From: Roseitranquillus sp963749675
GTDB taxonomy: Bacteria > Pseudomonadota > Alphaproteobacteria > Rhodobacterales > Rhodobacteraceae
Assembly: GCA_963749675.1 (NCBI GenBank)
Contig: CAVVNT010000010.1
Location: forward strand, 1 to 64,000
Direction: 5' to 3'
Length of the DNA: 64,000 bases
A program made the position numbers and the translations under genes. Positions 25,336 through 33,988 of this stretch are shown one piece after another; the first letter of the stretch is position 1; every line of letters begins with the position of its first letter. The notes beneath the pieces are model-generated. The model was not told where the DNA came from, did no database searches, and worked only from the letters and a program-made list of their open reading frames with translations.

Positions 25336-26270
25336 GAGACGACAACTCGCCAAAGATAGATGACGTAAAGGGCAACGAGCAGCAGCCCCCACGCCCGCGT
25401 CATGGACCAGCCCAGAATGACGAACGGGCCAAGTATCAGGGACGCGGCGAGCATGACCCAGAGATCGAAATGCAGGATCTCCGGATCGACAGGAACAGGA
25501 GCCACGAGTCCGGTGAGACCGATGATCGCGAGAAGATTGAAGATATTCGAGCCGATCACGTTGCCGATCGCGATGTCTGCCTGACGCCTGAGGGCCGCGA
25601 CGACGGTGGTTGCCAGTTCGGGCAGTGACGTCCCCACGGCGACCAGCGTCAAGCCGATGACCGTATCACTCAGTCCAAACGTCTCGGCGATCTGGACCGC
25701 CGCGTCGATCAGGATATTCGCGCCGATCGGCAACCCGATGAGACCCACGCCAAGAAACGTCAGGATCTTCCACCAACGCAGGTTGGGATCGGCGCCCTCC
25801 ACCTCGTCGGCGTCAGCGTCGCGGCGATGGGTGCGTGCCATCCGGAACTGCACCGTCAGAACCGTCGCTATCGCGGCGAGCAGGACGAACGCCTCGAGGC
25901 GCCGCACCTCTCCCGTCCATGCGAGAGCGCCGAAGAGCAGCGTCGCCGCGACCATCATGTAATAGCTCCGGTGACTGTCACCGTCCGCAGCGTGGATACC
26001 GGAGATGATGGCTGGGACGCCGAGCACCAACAGCACGTTGGCGATGTTCGACCCCACCACGTTGCCGACGGCAATTCCCGGAACACCCCCTAGAACCGCC
26101 TGAATCGAGACAAGAAGCTCCGGTGCGGAGGTTCCGAAGGCGACGACCGTCAGCGATACGATCAGCGCCGGCACGCCCAGCCGCAAGCTCATGTTCACCG
26201 CGCCGCGCACCAGCGCGTCACCGGCGAGGACCAGGATGACGAGGCCGAGAAGCGCAAGGAAGAATTCCAC
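25332..26270 (-). CDS. Calcium/sodium antiporter, CaxA/YrbG family
   Basis: Inner-membrane cation exchanger of 312 residues with about ten helices. The two inverted alpha repeats are clear: VAFGTSAPELLVSIQA with GNVVGSNIANVLLVLG in the first half, and VAVGTSLPELATTVVA with GNVIGSNIFNLLAIIG in the second. The acidic residues in the GTSxPEL motifs bind the cation. A charged cytoplasmic loop (TRRDADADEVEGADP region) separates the halves. Its stop overlaps the GTG start of the dehydrogenase. Confidence 0.92.
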   Translation of the reverse strand: MEFFLALLGLVILVLAGDALVRGAVNMSLRLGVPALIVSLTVVAFGTSAPELLVSIQAVLGGVPGIAVGNVVGSNIANVLLVLGVPAIISGIHAADGDSHRSYYMMVAATLLFGALAWTGEVRRLEAFVLLAAIATVLTVQFRMARTHRRDADADEVEGADPNLRWWKILTFLGVGLIGLPIGANILIDAAVQIAETFGLSDTVIGLTLVAVGTSLPELATTVVAALRRQADIAIGNVIGSNIFNLLAIIGLTGLVAPVPVDPEILHFDLWVMLAASLILGPFVILGWSMTRAWGLLLVALYVIYLWRVVVS

Positions 26271-26276
26271 GCCGGC

Positions 26277-26438
26277 TCAGTTCTGCTTGCAGGCGCAGGG
26301 GCCCTTACCGATCCGAAGCCGGCCGCATTCGGGGCAGCGACGCGCCGCCAGCCGCTTCTGCCCCGGAAATCGCAGGCGTCCGAACATGGCCAGAACCGCC
26401 ATGCCGAGCAGGAAAAGCGTGACGACCTTGACGATCAC
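26277..26438 (-). CDS. 53-residue membrane protein with zinc-ribbon tail
   Basis: A short gene directly after the peptidase stop (TGA then GTG). The product begins with a hydrophobic helix (VIVKVVTLFLLGMAVLAMFG) and ends with a four-cysteine ribbon, CPECGRLRIGKGPCACKQN, so a membrane-anchored small zinc-binding protein is likely. The spacing to the peptidase gene argues for one operon. I recall short proteins of this look in Rhodobacterales but have no name for them. Confidence 0.65.
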   Translation of the reverse strand: MIVKVVTLFLLGMAVLAMFGRLRFPGQKRLAARRCPECGRLRIGKGPCACKQN

Positions 26439-27239
26439 TCAGAGACCGAAGCGGGCAAAGGAGATCCGCTCCGCCAGCGCGGACGCGACACCGTCGGACA
26501 AAGCCATGCCGAGGCGGGAGAGGAACGGCTTGCGGCGCTGATAGACCATGAAGCGGACCTTGTCTCCGTAGCGCTTCTTCATGGTGGGGACGAGGTGCCC
26601 GACACCGTCGACGAGGCCCACGCGCCGTGCGCCGTCGCCCACCCAGACCTGACCGGTGAAGAGGCCGTCGTCGTCCGACAGCTTGCCGTCGCGCCGGCGT
26701 CTCACGTGGTCGATGAAGCTCTCGTGGATCTGCTCCTGCAGGTGCTTCAGCCGCACCACATCATCTTCCTGCTCGGGACGGAACGGGTCCAGCATGCTCT
26801 TCGACCGGCCGGCGGTGTAGACCCGCCGCTCCACCCCGTGCCGCTGTATGAACTCGTGGAAGCCAAACCCAGCCGAAATCACCCCGATCGAGCCAATTAT
26901 CGAGTTGGTATCCGCCCAGATCTCGTCCGCAGCCGTCGCGAGCCAGTAGCCGCCCGACGCCGCCACGTCCTCGACGAACGCGAATACGGGCACCTTACGC
27001 TCGTCTGAAAGCCGCCGGATGCGCGCTGCGATCAGGGAGGATTGTGCAGCGCTTCCGCCCGGAGAGTTGATGATCAAGGCGACCGCCCTCGGTCGCCCTC
27101 TCCGGAAGGCGCGTTCCAGCGTCGACGCCAGACCCGCATCGTGCAGCGACGCACCGCGGCCGCCCGACGCGATGATTCCCTGCAGCCGCACGACGGCTAC
27201 GGCAGGGTCGGCCGGCACGAAGGGGATGAAGCGCTTCAT
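26439..27239 (-). CDS. S49 (SppA-type) signal peptide peptidase-like protein
   Basis: Serine protease of 266 residues, clan SK. The first conserved block is ALIINSPGGSAAQS, the catalytic serine lies in VAASGGYWLATAADEIWA, followed by IGSIGVISAGF, and the catalytic lysine is in the GRSKSMLDPF segment. No signal peptide or membrane helix is apparent, unlike E. coli SppA, which fits the short cytoplasmic or peripherally attached SohB/SppA-like forms. The usual substrates are cleaved signal peptides and membrane protein fragments. It is followed at once by the zinc-ribbon gene. Confidence 0.88.
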   Translation of the reverse strand: MKRFIPFVPADPAVAVVRLQGIIASGGRGASLHDAGLASTLERAFRRGRPRAVALIINSPGGSAAQSSLIAARIRRLSDERKVPVFAFVEDVAASGGYWLATAADEIWADTNSIIGSIGVISAGFGFHEFIQRHGVERRVYTAGRSKSMLDPFRPEQEDDVVRLKHLQEQIHESFIDHVRRRRDGKLSDDDGLFTGQVWVGDGARRVGLVDGVGHLVPTMKKRYGDKVRFMVYQRRKPFLSRLGMALSDGVASALAERISFARFGL

Positions 27240-27386
27240 GCCGGGTCAGATAGACCGCACCCTGCACAGCAACAAGGCGGATGCGACGGTCTTCTGTTCA
27301 TGACGCGTGGGCCCGGCAGCACGTCGTGTCGGCGCCTCGGGCCCACCTGCGCGGAAAGGGCGCGCCGCACCTGCTGGCGTCAAGGC

Positions 27387-28148
27387 TCATGCCCTCAGCC
27401 GCCAGCCGGTGCGGAAGATCCACCAGATGACGCCGAGGCAAAGCAGCATGAAGGCGAGGACCGCCAGCAGGCTCAGGCCGACCGGTACGTCGGCTTGCTC
27501 GAAAAAGGACCAGCGAAAGCCGGAGATCAGGTAGACGACGGGATTGAAGAGCGCGACCGTGCGCCACCCGTCCGGCAGCATCGAGATCGAGTAGAACGAC
27601 CCGCCGAGGAAGACGAGCGGCGTGACCACCAGCAGCGGGACCAGCTGCAGTTGCTCGAAGCTCTTCGCCCAGATCCCGATGATGAAGCCGAAGAGGGCGA
27701 ACGTGACGCAGGTCAGCACAAGGAACGCCAGCATCACGAAAGGATGGCGGATTTGCAGATCGACGAAGAAGAAGGACGTCCCCAAGATGACGAGACCGAT
27801 GAAGAAGCTCTTGGACGCCGCCGCCCCGACATAGCCTGCCGTGATCTCGATGAAGCTCGCCGGCGCCGACAGAAGCTCGTAGACGGTGCCGATGAACTTC
27901 GGAAAATAGATGCCGAACGAGCCGTTCGAGATCGACTGCGTCAGCACAGTCAGCATGATGAGCCCCGGCACGATGAAGGCGCCGTAGGGGACGCCCTCCA
28001 CCTCGTCGATCCGTCCGCCGATGGCCGCGCCGAAGACGACGAAGTAGAGCGCCGTGGAGATGACCGGCGAAATGAAGCTCTGCAGCAGGGTGCGGAAGAA
28101 CCGCGCCATCTCGAACTTGTAGATTGCCCAGGTCGCACGCAGGTTCAC
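27387..28148 (-). CDS. ABC-2 type exporter permease
   Basis: Membrane subunit of an ABC exporter, 253 residues and six predicted helices. The N-terminus (NLRATWAIYKFEMARFFR) and the ABC-2 signature region (LFNPVVYLISGFRWSFFEQ) are typical. It begins with a GTG that overlaps the ATPase stop (GTGA), so the pair is translationally coupled. The substrate is unknown; members of this family export drugs, polysaccharides or lipids. Confidence 0.88.
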   Translation of the reverse strand: MNLRATWAIYKFEMARFFRTLLQSFISPVISTALYFVVFGAAIGGRIDEVEGVPYGAFIVPGLIMLTVLTQSISNGSFGIYFPKFIGTVYELLSAPASFIEITAGYVGAAASKSFFIGLVILGTSFFFVDLQIRHPFVMLAFLVLTCVTFALFGFIIGIWAKSFEQLQLVPLLVVTPLVFLGGSFYSISMLPDGWRTVALFNPVVYLISGFRWSFFEQADVPVGLSLLAVLAFMLLCLGVIWWIFRTGWRLRA

Positions 28149-29071
28149 GCGTCTTCCTCCACCAATCCGACGAAGATTTCCTCCAGGCTCGACTGGTGCG
28201 TCTGCACGTCGCGGAGCACGATCCCCTCGGCCGAAAGGTCCGACAGGAGCCGCGCGATACCGGTCCGCTCGGCGTGCGTGTCGTAGGTGTAGACCAAGGT
28301 CGCGCCATCGTCTTCCCGAACAAGCGAATAGGAAGCGAGACTGTCTGGCAGCGCCGGGATCGGCTTCGTCAGCTCGATCCGCAGGTCCTTGCGGCCAAGG
28401 CGCTGCATGAGGCTGTTCTTCTCCTCGACGAGCAGGATCTCGCCCCGCGCGATGACGCCGATGCGGTCCGCGATCGCCTCGGCCTCCTCGATGTAGTGCG
28501 TCGTCAGGATGATCGTGACGCCGTCGGCCTTGAGCCGGCGCACCGTCTCCCACATCTCGCGGCGAAGCTCGACATCGACCCCGGCGGTCGGCTCGTCGAG
28601 AAACAGGACCCGCGGCTCATGGCTCAGCGCCTTGGCGATCAGCACCCGGCGCTTCATCCCGCCCGATAGCTCGACATTGTTGCTGTCGCGCTTGTCCCAG
28701 AGACTGAGCTGCTTCAGCACGGATTCCAGATGCGCCTCGTCCGAAGCCTTGCCGAACAGACCCCGGCTGAATCGCACCGTGCTGATCACCTTCTCGAAAG
28801 GCTGAAGGCTGATCTCCTGCGGGACGAGCCCGATCATGCGCCGCGCCTCGCGGTAGGACGAGACGACGTCATGTCCACCCACCTTGATGGTTCCCGACGT
28901 TGGAGTGACGATACCGCATATCGCCGAGATCAGCGTCGTCTTGCCCGCGCCGTTCGGGCCCAGCAGTGCGAGGATCTCCCCCTCGCGGATCGACAGGTCC
29001 ACGCTCTTCAACGCCTCGAACCCGCTGTCGTAGGATTTCCGCAGCTTACGAACCGTAACGATGTCGGACAT
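28145..29071 (-). CDS. ABC-2 type exporter ATP-binding protein
   Basis: 308 residues. Walker A is GPNGAGKTTL, the Q loop LVPQEISL, the signature NNVELSGGMKRRV and Walker B RVLFLDEPTAGVD, followed by the H-loop TTHYIEEAE. A C-terminal extension of about 80 residues follows, as in drug/Nod-type exporters. The ATG at 29071 has an AGGAGG sequence seven bases upstream and is preferred to the in-frame GTG two codons earlier, which would lie inside that site. Confidence 0.9.
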   Translation of the reverse strand: MSDIVTVRKLRKSYDSGFEALKSVDLSIREGEILALLGPNGAGKTTLISAICGIVTPTSGTIKVGGHDVVSSYREARRMIGLVPQEISLQPFEKVISTVRFSRGLFGKASDEAHLESVLKQLSLWDKRDSNNVELSGGMKRRVLIAKALSHEPRVLFLDEPTAGVDVELRREMWETVRRLKADGVTIILTTHYIEEAEAIADRIGVIARGEILLVEEKNSLMQRLGRKDLRIELTKPIPALPDSLASYSLVREDDGATLVYTYDTHAERTGIARLLSDLSAEGIVLRDVQTHQSSLEEIFVGLVEEDA

Positions 29072-29244
29072 GCCCACCTCCTGACCGACGCACTGGCTCC
29101 GTCAACTAGCACGCGACCCCACCCTCGCCAGCGCCTCCGATGCGGGCAGATGGCAAGATCACGCTGCGGGAGAGTGCCGAAGGTGTTGCTTCGCGGGGCA
29201 CATTATTGTTGGCTTTCGCATCGACCGGATGGGGGGCCGACACG

Positions 29245-30339
29245 TTGCTAGACGCTGGAACAGACGGATTCGTCGTTTTCGACCGGGTCCAGAAGAGCTA
29301 CGACGGCGAGACTCTGGTCGTTAAGGACCTCAACCTGGACATCGCCAAGGGCGAATTCCTGACCATGCTGGGGCCATCCGGTTCCGGCAAGACCACATGC
29401 CTGATGATGCTCGCCGGGTTCGAGACCGCGACGCACGGTGACATCAAGCTCTCCGGCCGTCCGATCAACGACATCCCGCCGCACAAGCGCGGCATCGGCA
29501 TGGTGTTCCAGAACTACGCGCTGTTCCCGCACATGACGGTGGCGGAGAACCTGGCCTTTCCGCTGGAGGTCCGGAAGATGGACAAGGCGGAGCGTGAGGC
29601 GAAGGTCAAGCGCGCCCTCGACATGGTACAGATGGGCGCGTTCGGCGGCCGTCGCCCGGCGCAACTCTCCGGCGGGCAGCAGCAGAGAATCGCGCTTTCC
29701 CGCGCGTTGGTGTTCGAGCCCGAGCTCGTGCTTATGGACGAGCCGCTCGGCGCCCTCGACAAGCAGCTCCGCGAGCACATGCAGTTCGAGATCAAGCACA
29801 TCGCGGACGATCTCGGCATCACCGTTGTCTACGTGACCCACGACCAGACGGAGGCGCTGACGATGTCGGACCGCGTCGCGGTGTTCGACGACGGCCGCAT
29901 CCAGCAACTCGCCCCACCCGACGTGCTCTACGAGGAGCCACAGAACAGTTTCGTCGCGCAGTTCATCGGCGAGAACAACACGCTCACCGGCCAGATCGCG
30001 GAAATCCGCGGAAACATCGCCGTGGTCAAGCTGGATCACGGCGAGCTGATCGACACCGTTCCCGTCAACGTCGGCAAGGTGGGCGAACGCACTCGGATCT
30101 CCATCCGCCCCGAACGGGTCGAGATCGAGCCGGAGCTTGGCCCGGATGCTCACACGCTTCGGGCGGAGGTACTGGAGTTCATCTACATGGGCGACATCTT
30201 TCGCACACGGCTCCGTGTCGGCGGCACCGACGATTTCGTGGTGAAGACCCGCAACCGACCGGGCCAGCGAAGGCTGCAGGCCGGCGAGACGGTCGAGATC
30301 GGGTGGCTGGCGCAAGACTGCCGCGCACTCGACGCATGA
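29245..30339 (+). CDS. potA: Polyamine-type ABC importer ATP-binding protein
   Basis: 364 residues from a TTG start. Walker A GPSGSGKTTCLMM, Q loop MVFQNYALFPHMTV, signature PAQLSGGQQQRIAL, Walker B LVLMDEPLGALDKQLRE, H loop VTHDQTEALTMSD, then a C-terminal TOBE domain (ISIRPERVEIEP). The ABC domain and the TOBE domain match PotA. The start is uncertain: a TTG at 29245 (LDAGTDGFVVFDRV) brings the protein close to the usual N-terminus, whereas an ATG at 29140 would add 35 residues without family resemblance. It heads a six-gene operon. Confidence 0.85.
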   Translation: MLDAGTDGFVVFDRVQKSYDGETLVVKDLNLDIAKGEFLTMLGPSGSGKTTCLMMLAGFETATHGDIKLSGRPINDIPPHKRGIGMVFQNYALFPHMTVAENLAFPLEVRKMDKAEREAKVKRALDMVQMGAFGGRRPAQLSGGQQQRIALSRALVFEPELVLMDEPLGALDKQLREHMQFEIKHIADDLGITVVYVTHDQTEALTMSDRVAVFDDGRIQQLAPPDVLYEEPQNSFVAQFIGENNTLTGQIAEIRGNIAVVKLDHGELIDTVPVNVGKVGERTRISIRPERVEIEPELGPDAHTLRAEVLEFIYMGDIFRTRLRVGGTDDFVVKTRNRPGQRRLQAGETVEIGWLAQDCRALDA

Positions 30340-30409
30340 AGAAACCGGCCCCGGCCTGCCCGACGCCGCGCCGCACACATAGAACAGGGCCAACCTACAA
30401 GGAGAGAAG

Positions 30410-31522
30410 ATGAAACTGAGAACGACACTTGCCTGTACGGCAGCCACTCTCGTGGCGCTGCCGGTCGCGGCCCAGGACGACATGGCTGACAGCATGACGC
30501 TCGTCTCGTGGGGCGGCGCCTACCAGGGCAGCCAGGTCAGCGCCTACACCGATCCTTATCAGGAGATGCATCCCGACGTTCAGGTCATCTGGGACGAAAG
30601 CTCGCCCGAGGCGGTCGCCAAGCTCCGCGCCATGAACGAGGTCGGCAACGTTACCTGGGATCTCGTCGACGTGGAGGCCGCCGACGGGATCCGTCTGTGT
30701 GACGAGGGGCTGGCGATGGAGGTCGACCACGACGAGATCCTCGAGCCCGCGCCCGATGGTACCGATGCCAGCGACGACTTCGGCGACACCATCGTATCGG
30801 ACTGCTTCATCCCGCAGATCGTGTTCTCGACGACCTTCGGCTACCGCACGGACATGGTGCCCGAGGGCGCCGAGCCGCCGACCGGCGCGTGCGACGCGTT
30901 CGACCTCGAGACCTATCCGGGCAAGCGCGCGCTGAACCAGCAGCCAGTCGCCAACATGGAATGGGCGCTGCTCTGCGACGGGGTTCCCTACGACGATGTC
31001 TACGAGATGCTCGAGACAGACGAGGGGGTCGAGCGCGCCTTCGCCAAGCTCGACACCATCAAGGACGAGACGATCTGGTGGTCGGCCGCGGCCGAGCCGA
31101 TCCAGCTTCTCGCCGACGGCGAAGTCTTCATGGGGTCCAGCTACAACGGCCGCCTGTTCTCGGCGATTGCCGAGCAGGATCAGCCGATCGGCATGGCCTG
31201 GGACTGGCAGATGTTCGACATCGACGGCTGGGTCATCCCCGAGGGCCTGCCTGAGGATCGTCTCGCCCGGGTGATGGACTTCCTGCGCTTCGGCACCGAC
31301 ACGCAGCGGCTCGCCGACCAGGCCAAATACATCAGCTACGGCCCGGCGCGGCAGTCCTCGGCGCCGCTGGTCGGCAAGCACGCCGAACTCGGCATCGAGA
31401 TGGGGCCGCACATGCCGACCGATCCGAGCAACGCCCAGAACACCTTCGTCAACAACTATGAATGGTGGGCCGACTATCGCGACGACCTGGATGCCAAGTT
31501 CCAGGCCTGGCTCGCGCAGTAG
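30410..31522 (+). CDS. potD: Periplasmic polyamine-type solute-binding protein
   Basis: 370 residues. A signal peptide (MKLRTTLACTAATLVALPVAAQ) leads into the PotD/PotF-type fold: LVSWGGAYQGSQ, the hinge region TWDLVDVEAADG, FSTTFGYRTDM and WWSAAAEPIQLLADGE. A strong AAGGAGAG ribosome-binding site lies 5-8 bases before the ATG. It delivers substrate, probably a polyamine or a similar small cation, to the PotB/PotC-like permeases encoded downstream. The ligand cannot be fixed from sequence alone. Confidence 0.85.
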   Translation: MKLRTTLACTAATLVALPVAAQDDMADSMTLVSWGGAYQGSQVSAYTDPYQEMHPDVQVIWDESSPEAVAKLRAMNEVGNVTWDLVDVEAADGIRLCDEGLAMEVDHDEILEPAPDGTDASDDFGDTIVSDCFIPQIVFSTTFGYRTDMVPEGAEPPTGACDAFDLETYPGKRALNQQPVANMEWALLCDGVPYDDVYEMLETDEGVERAFAKLDTIKDETIWWSAAAEPIQLLADGEVFMGSSYNGRLFSAIAEQDQPIGMAWDWQMFDIDGWVIPEGLPEDRLARVMDFLRFGTDTQRLADQAKYISYGPARQSSAPLVGKHAELGIEMGPHMPTDPSNAQNTFVNNYEWWADYRDDLDAKFQAWLAQ

Positions 31523-31572
31523 AGGCTTCAGCGGGGCCCCTGAGGGGTCCCGCTTCGGAAGGGAGGGAGCGC

Positions 31573-31860
31573 ATGGCCAAGGGGTACCTTATAGCCAACG
31601 TCACGGTGACGAACGCCGAAGCCTACAAGGAATATGTCGAGCGCGACACGCCGATCTTCGAAAGCTACGGCGCGCGCTTCCTGGTGCGCGGTGGCGAGGT
31701 TGGCGCCAGCGAAGGCGACGTGCTCGAACGCACGGTGATAATCGAGTTTCCCGACTATGAAACCGCTCTGCGCTGTTACAACTCTCAAGAATATCAGAAG
31801 GTCGCCGAAATACGGCGCGCCAACGCCGAGAGCCGCCTCGTCGTCGTGGAGGGGACGTGA
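31573..31860 (+). CDS. DUF1330 family protein
   Basis: 95 residues of the dimeric ferredoxin-like (ABM-type) fold: MAKGYLIANVTVTNAEAYKEY and the motif RGGEVGASEGDVLERTVIIEF, with FPDYETALRCYNSQEYQ typical of DUF1330. The family is small and cytoplasmic, and its biochemical role is not established. Inside a polyamine transport operon it could act in catabolism of the imported compound. Its stop overlaps the GTG of the next gene. Confidence 0.85.
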   Translation: MAKGYLIANVTVTNAEAYKEYVERDTPIFESYGARFLVRGGEVGASEGDVLERTVIIEFPDYETALRCYNSQEYQKVAEIRRANAESRLVVVEGT

Positions 31861-32306
31861 GCGGCGAACGTCCGCACTGGATGGCTCCGGGCCGAAGCCG
31901 CGTCTCCGCCTTCGTCACCGTGCCGGACGCGATGCGGGTCGTCCGGTTCGCCGAGGAGGTTTTCGGCGCGACCCCTGTGCGCCCGCCACTTTACCGCGCC
32001 GACGGACGCCTCTGGAACGCCGAAATCGCGATCGGCGACTGCACCGTTCTCCTCGGCGACGCCGAGGGCGAGTTGGTCCGTCCCGCGTTCCTCTACGTCC
32101 ACGTCCCGGATGTCGACGCGACCTACGCCCGTGCGCTCGAGTCAGGCGCCTCAGCCGTCATGCCGCCGAAGGACCGCTTCTACGGCGACCGTGACGGCGG
32201 GGTCGCGGACGTCGCAGGCAACCTCTGGTGGATGGCGACGCATCTCGAGGACCTGTCCGACGCGGAGATCGAAAGCCGTGCCGCCATGCAGGAGGCAGCT
32301 CGATGA
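31857..32306 (+). CDS. VOC-superfamily (glyoxalase-like) protein
   Basis: 149 residues with two beta-alpha-beta modules: SAFVTVPDAMRVVRFAEEVFGATPV and LYVHVPDVDATYARALESGAS, then PPKDRFYGDRDGGVADVAGNLWW, the PhnB-like ending. Metal-ligand acidic and polar residues are plausible (E in AEIAIG, D in GDRDGG), but the substrate is unknown. It begins at a GTG overlapping the preceding stop and ends overlapping the ATG of the permease gene, so it is fully embedded in the transport operon. Confidence 0.82.
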   Translation: MSGERPHWMAPGRSRVSAFVTVPDAMRVVRFAEEVFGATPVRPPLYRADGRLWNAEIAIGDCTVLLGDAEGELVRPAFLYVHVPDVDATYARALESGASAVMPPKDRFYGDRDGGVADVAGNLWWMATHLEDLSDAEIESRAAMQEAAR

Positions 32307-33988
32307 CTGACGCCACAATTGGCACGCCACTCCGCGCACCCACTCCCGACGAGGGACTGCGCGAGGCCGACGTACCGTTGACCGACGCGGACGGCACGCC
32401 GCTGAAGAAAAGCCTATCGCGCGCCCTGCGACGGGAGAAGATGCGGGCACTGATGCTGATCGCGCCGCTCCTGCTGTTCATCCTCATCACGTTCATCGCG
32501 CCGATTGCGGACATGCTGTTCCGCTCGGTCGAAAACCAGATCGTGGCCGACACGCTGCCGCGCACCGTCGCCGCCCTCGACGACTGGAATGGTGAGGGCC
32601 TGCCGGACGACAACACGCTGTCGGCGTTCGTGCAGGACCTCGTCGTCTCGGCGGAGCGCAAGACCCACACCCGCCTCGGCACCAGACTGAACTACGAGCT
32701 ATCCGGGATCTCTTCGCTTTTCCGCCGCGCCGGACGCGGCATGGACGATGTGGGCGAAGTGTATCGCGACCAGTTCGAGGAGTTGAACGAGGCATGGGAA
32801 AAGCCGGAGACCTGGACCGACCTATTCGCTGCGCCGTCCTGGTACGAGGCCCGAAACGAAGTGTTGGCCGAGGCGGAGGACGCCGACTCCCTACCCCGTT
32901 TCGAACTGCGTGATGGCGCTGCCGACGTCCTTCCGCGAACTGCCGACGCCTACGCCGCGTTCGCGCGCACGATCCAGCAGGAGGGGGGCGACGACCCCGT
33001 AGAGGAAGAGCCTTGGGCACCCGTCTACCTGGCACTCTACCAGGACCTGTCGGCGGCGCCGGATCTGTCTGCCTGGGACGGGCCGCGCGGCGACCTGCTT
33101 GCCGAAGCCGCGGCGGCGGTGACCGGCTTCGAGAGCGTGCCCATGACGGCGCTGCTGGAAGAGATCGACGAGGACTGGCTGGACCCGGCCGTCTGGCGAA
33201 CGATCAAGACATACTCCGGTCCCTACACCGCGGGCTACTTCGCCAACTCGGTCGACCTGCAGATGACCGACGAGGGCATCGCGCCGAGGCCAGAGAATGA
33301 ACGCGTCTACGTCATGCTGTTCCAGCGCACCCTGATCATGTCGCTGGTGATCTGCGGCTCATGCATCCTGCTCGGCTATCCGATCGCGTATCTGCTGGCG
33401 AACCTGCCCCTTCGCAGCGCAAACCTCCTGATGATCCTCGTGCTGCTGCCGTTCTGGACATCGTTGCTGGTGCGAACCTCGGCATGGAAGGTCCTGCTCC
33501 AGCAGCAGGGGGTCATCAACGACACGCTCGTCTGGCTCGGCCTGGTATCCGACGCGAACCGCCTCGCGCTGATCAACAATCAGACAGGGACCATCATCGC
33601 GATGACACACATCCTGCTGCCGTTCATGATCCTGCCGCTGTACTCGGTCATGAAGACGATCCCGCCCTCCTACATGCGGGCGGCAAAGTCGCTCGGCGCA
33701 AACGATTGGACGGCGTTCTGGCGGGTCTACTTCCCGAACTCCATGCCGGGCATCGGAGCCGGCTCGATCCTCGTCTTCATCCTGTCGATCGGCTACTACA
33801 TCACGCCCGAGCTCGTCGGCGGCACATCGGGCGTCTTCATCTCGAACCGGATCGCCTACCACATCTCGTCGTCGCTGAACTGGGGCCTCGCGGCCGCGCT
33901 CGGCTCGATCCTGCTGGTGGCGGTCCTGATCCTCTACTGGGCCTACGACAAGCTCGTCGGCATCGATAACGTGAAGCTCGGCGGATGA
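32303..33988 (+). CDS. potB: PotB-like ABC permease with very long periplasmic insert
   Basis: 561 residues, about twice the normal size. TM1 (MLIAPLLLFILITFIAPIADM) is followed by about 285 hydrophilic residues before TM2 (LIMSLVICGSCILLGYPIAYL). The remainder is a normal PotB, with the EAA-like cytoplasmic loop MRAAKSLGANDWTAFWRVYFP. The extra segment is rich in acidic residues and tryptophan (WDGPRGDL, WLDPAVWRTIKTYSG) and, by topology, should sit in the periplasm. The frame is intact throughout and codon use does not change, so the insert is unlikely to be an artefact. Start ATG overlaps the previous stop. Confidence 0.85.
   Translation: MTDATIGTPLRAPTPDEGLREADVPLTDADGTPLKKSLSRALRREKMRALMLIAPLLLFILITFIAPIADMLFRSVENQIVADTLPRTVAALDDWNGEGLPDDNTLSAFVQDLVVSAERKTHTRLGTRLNYELSGISSLFRRAGRGMDDVGEVYRDQFEELNEAWEKPETWTDLFAAPSWYEARNEVLAEAEDADSLPRFELRDGAADVLPRTADAYAAFARTIQQEGGDDPVEEEPWAPVYLALYQDLSAAPDLSAWDGPRGDLLAEAAAAVTGFESVPMTALLEEIDEDWLDPAVWRTIKTYSGPYTAGYFANSVDLQMTDEGIAPRPENERVYVMLFQRTLIMSLVICGSCILLGYPIAYLLANLPLRSANLLMILVLLPFWTSLLVRTSAWKVLLQQQGVINDTLVWLGLVSDANRLALINNQTGTIIAMTHILLPFMILPLYSVMKTIPPSYMRAAKSLGANDWTAFWRVYFPNSMPGIGAGSILVFILSIGYYITPELVGGTSGVFISNRIAYHISSSLNWGLAAALGSILLVAVLILYWAYDKLVGIDNVKLGG

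Noticed and set aside
27307..28669. Plus-strand open frames opposite the ABC-2 exporter genes
   Set aside because: They are antisense images of the transporter pair.
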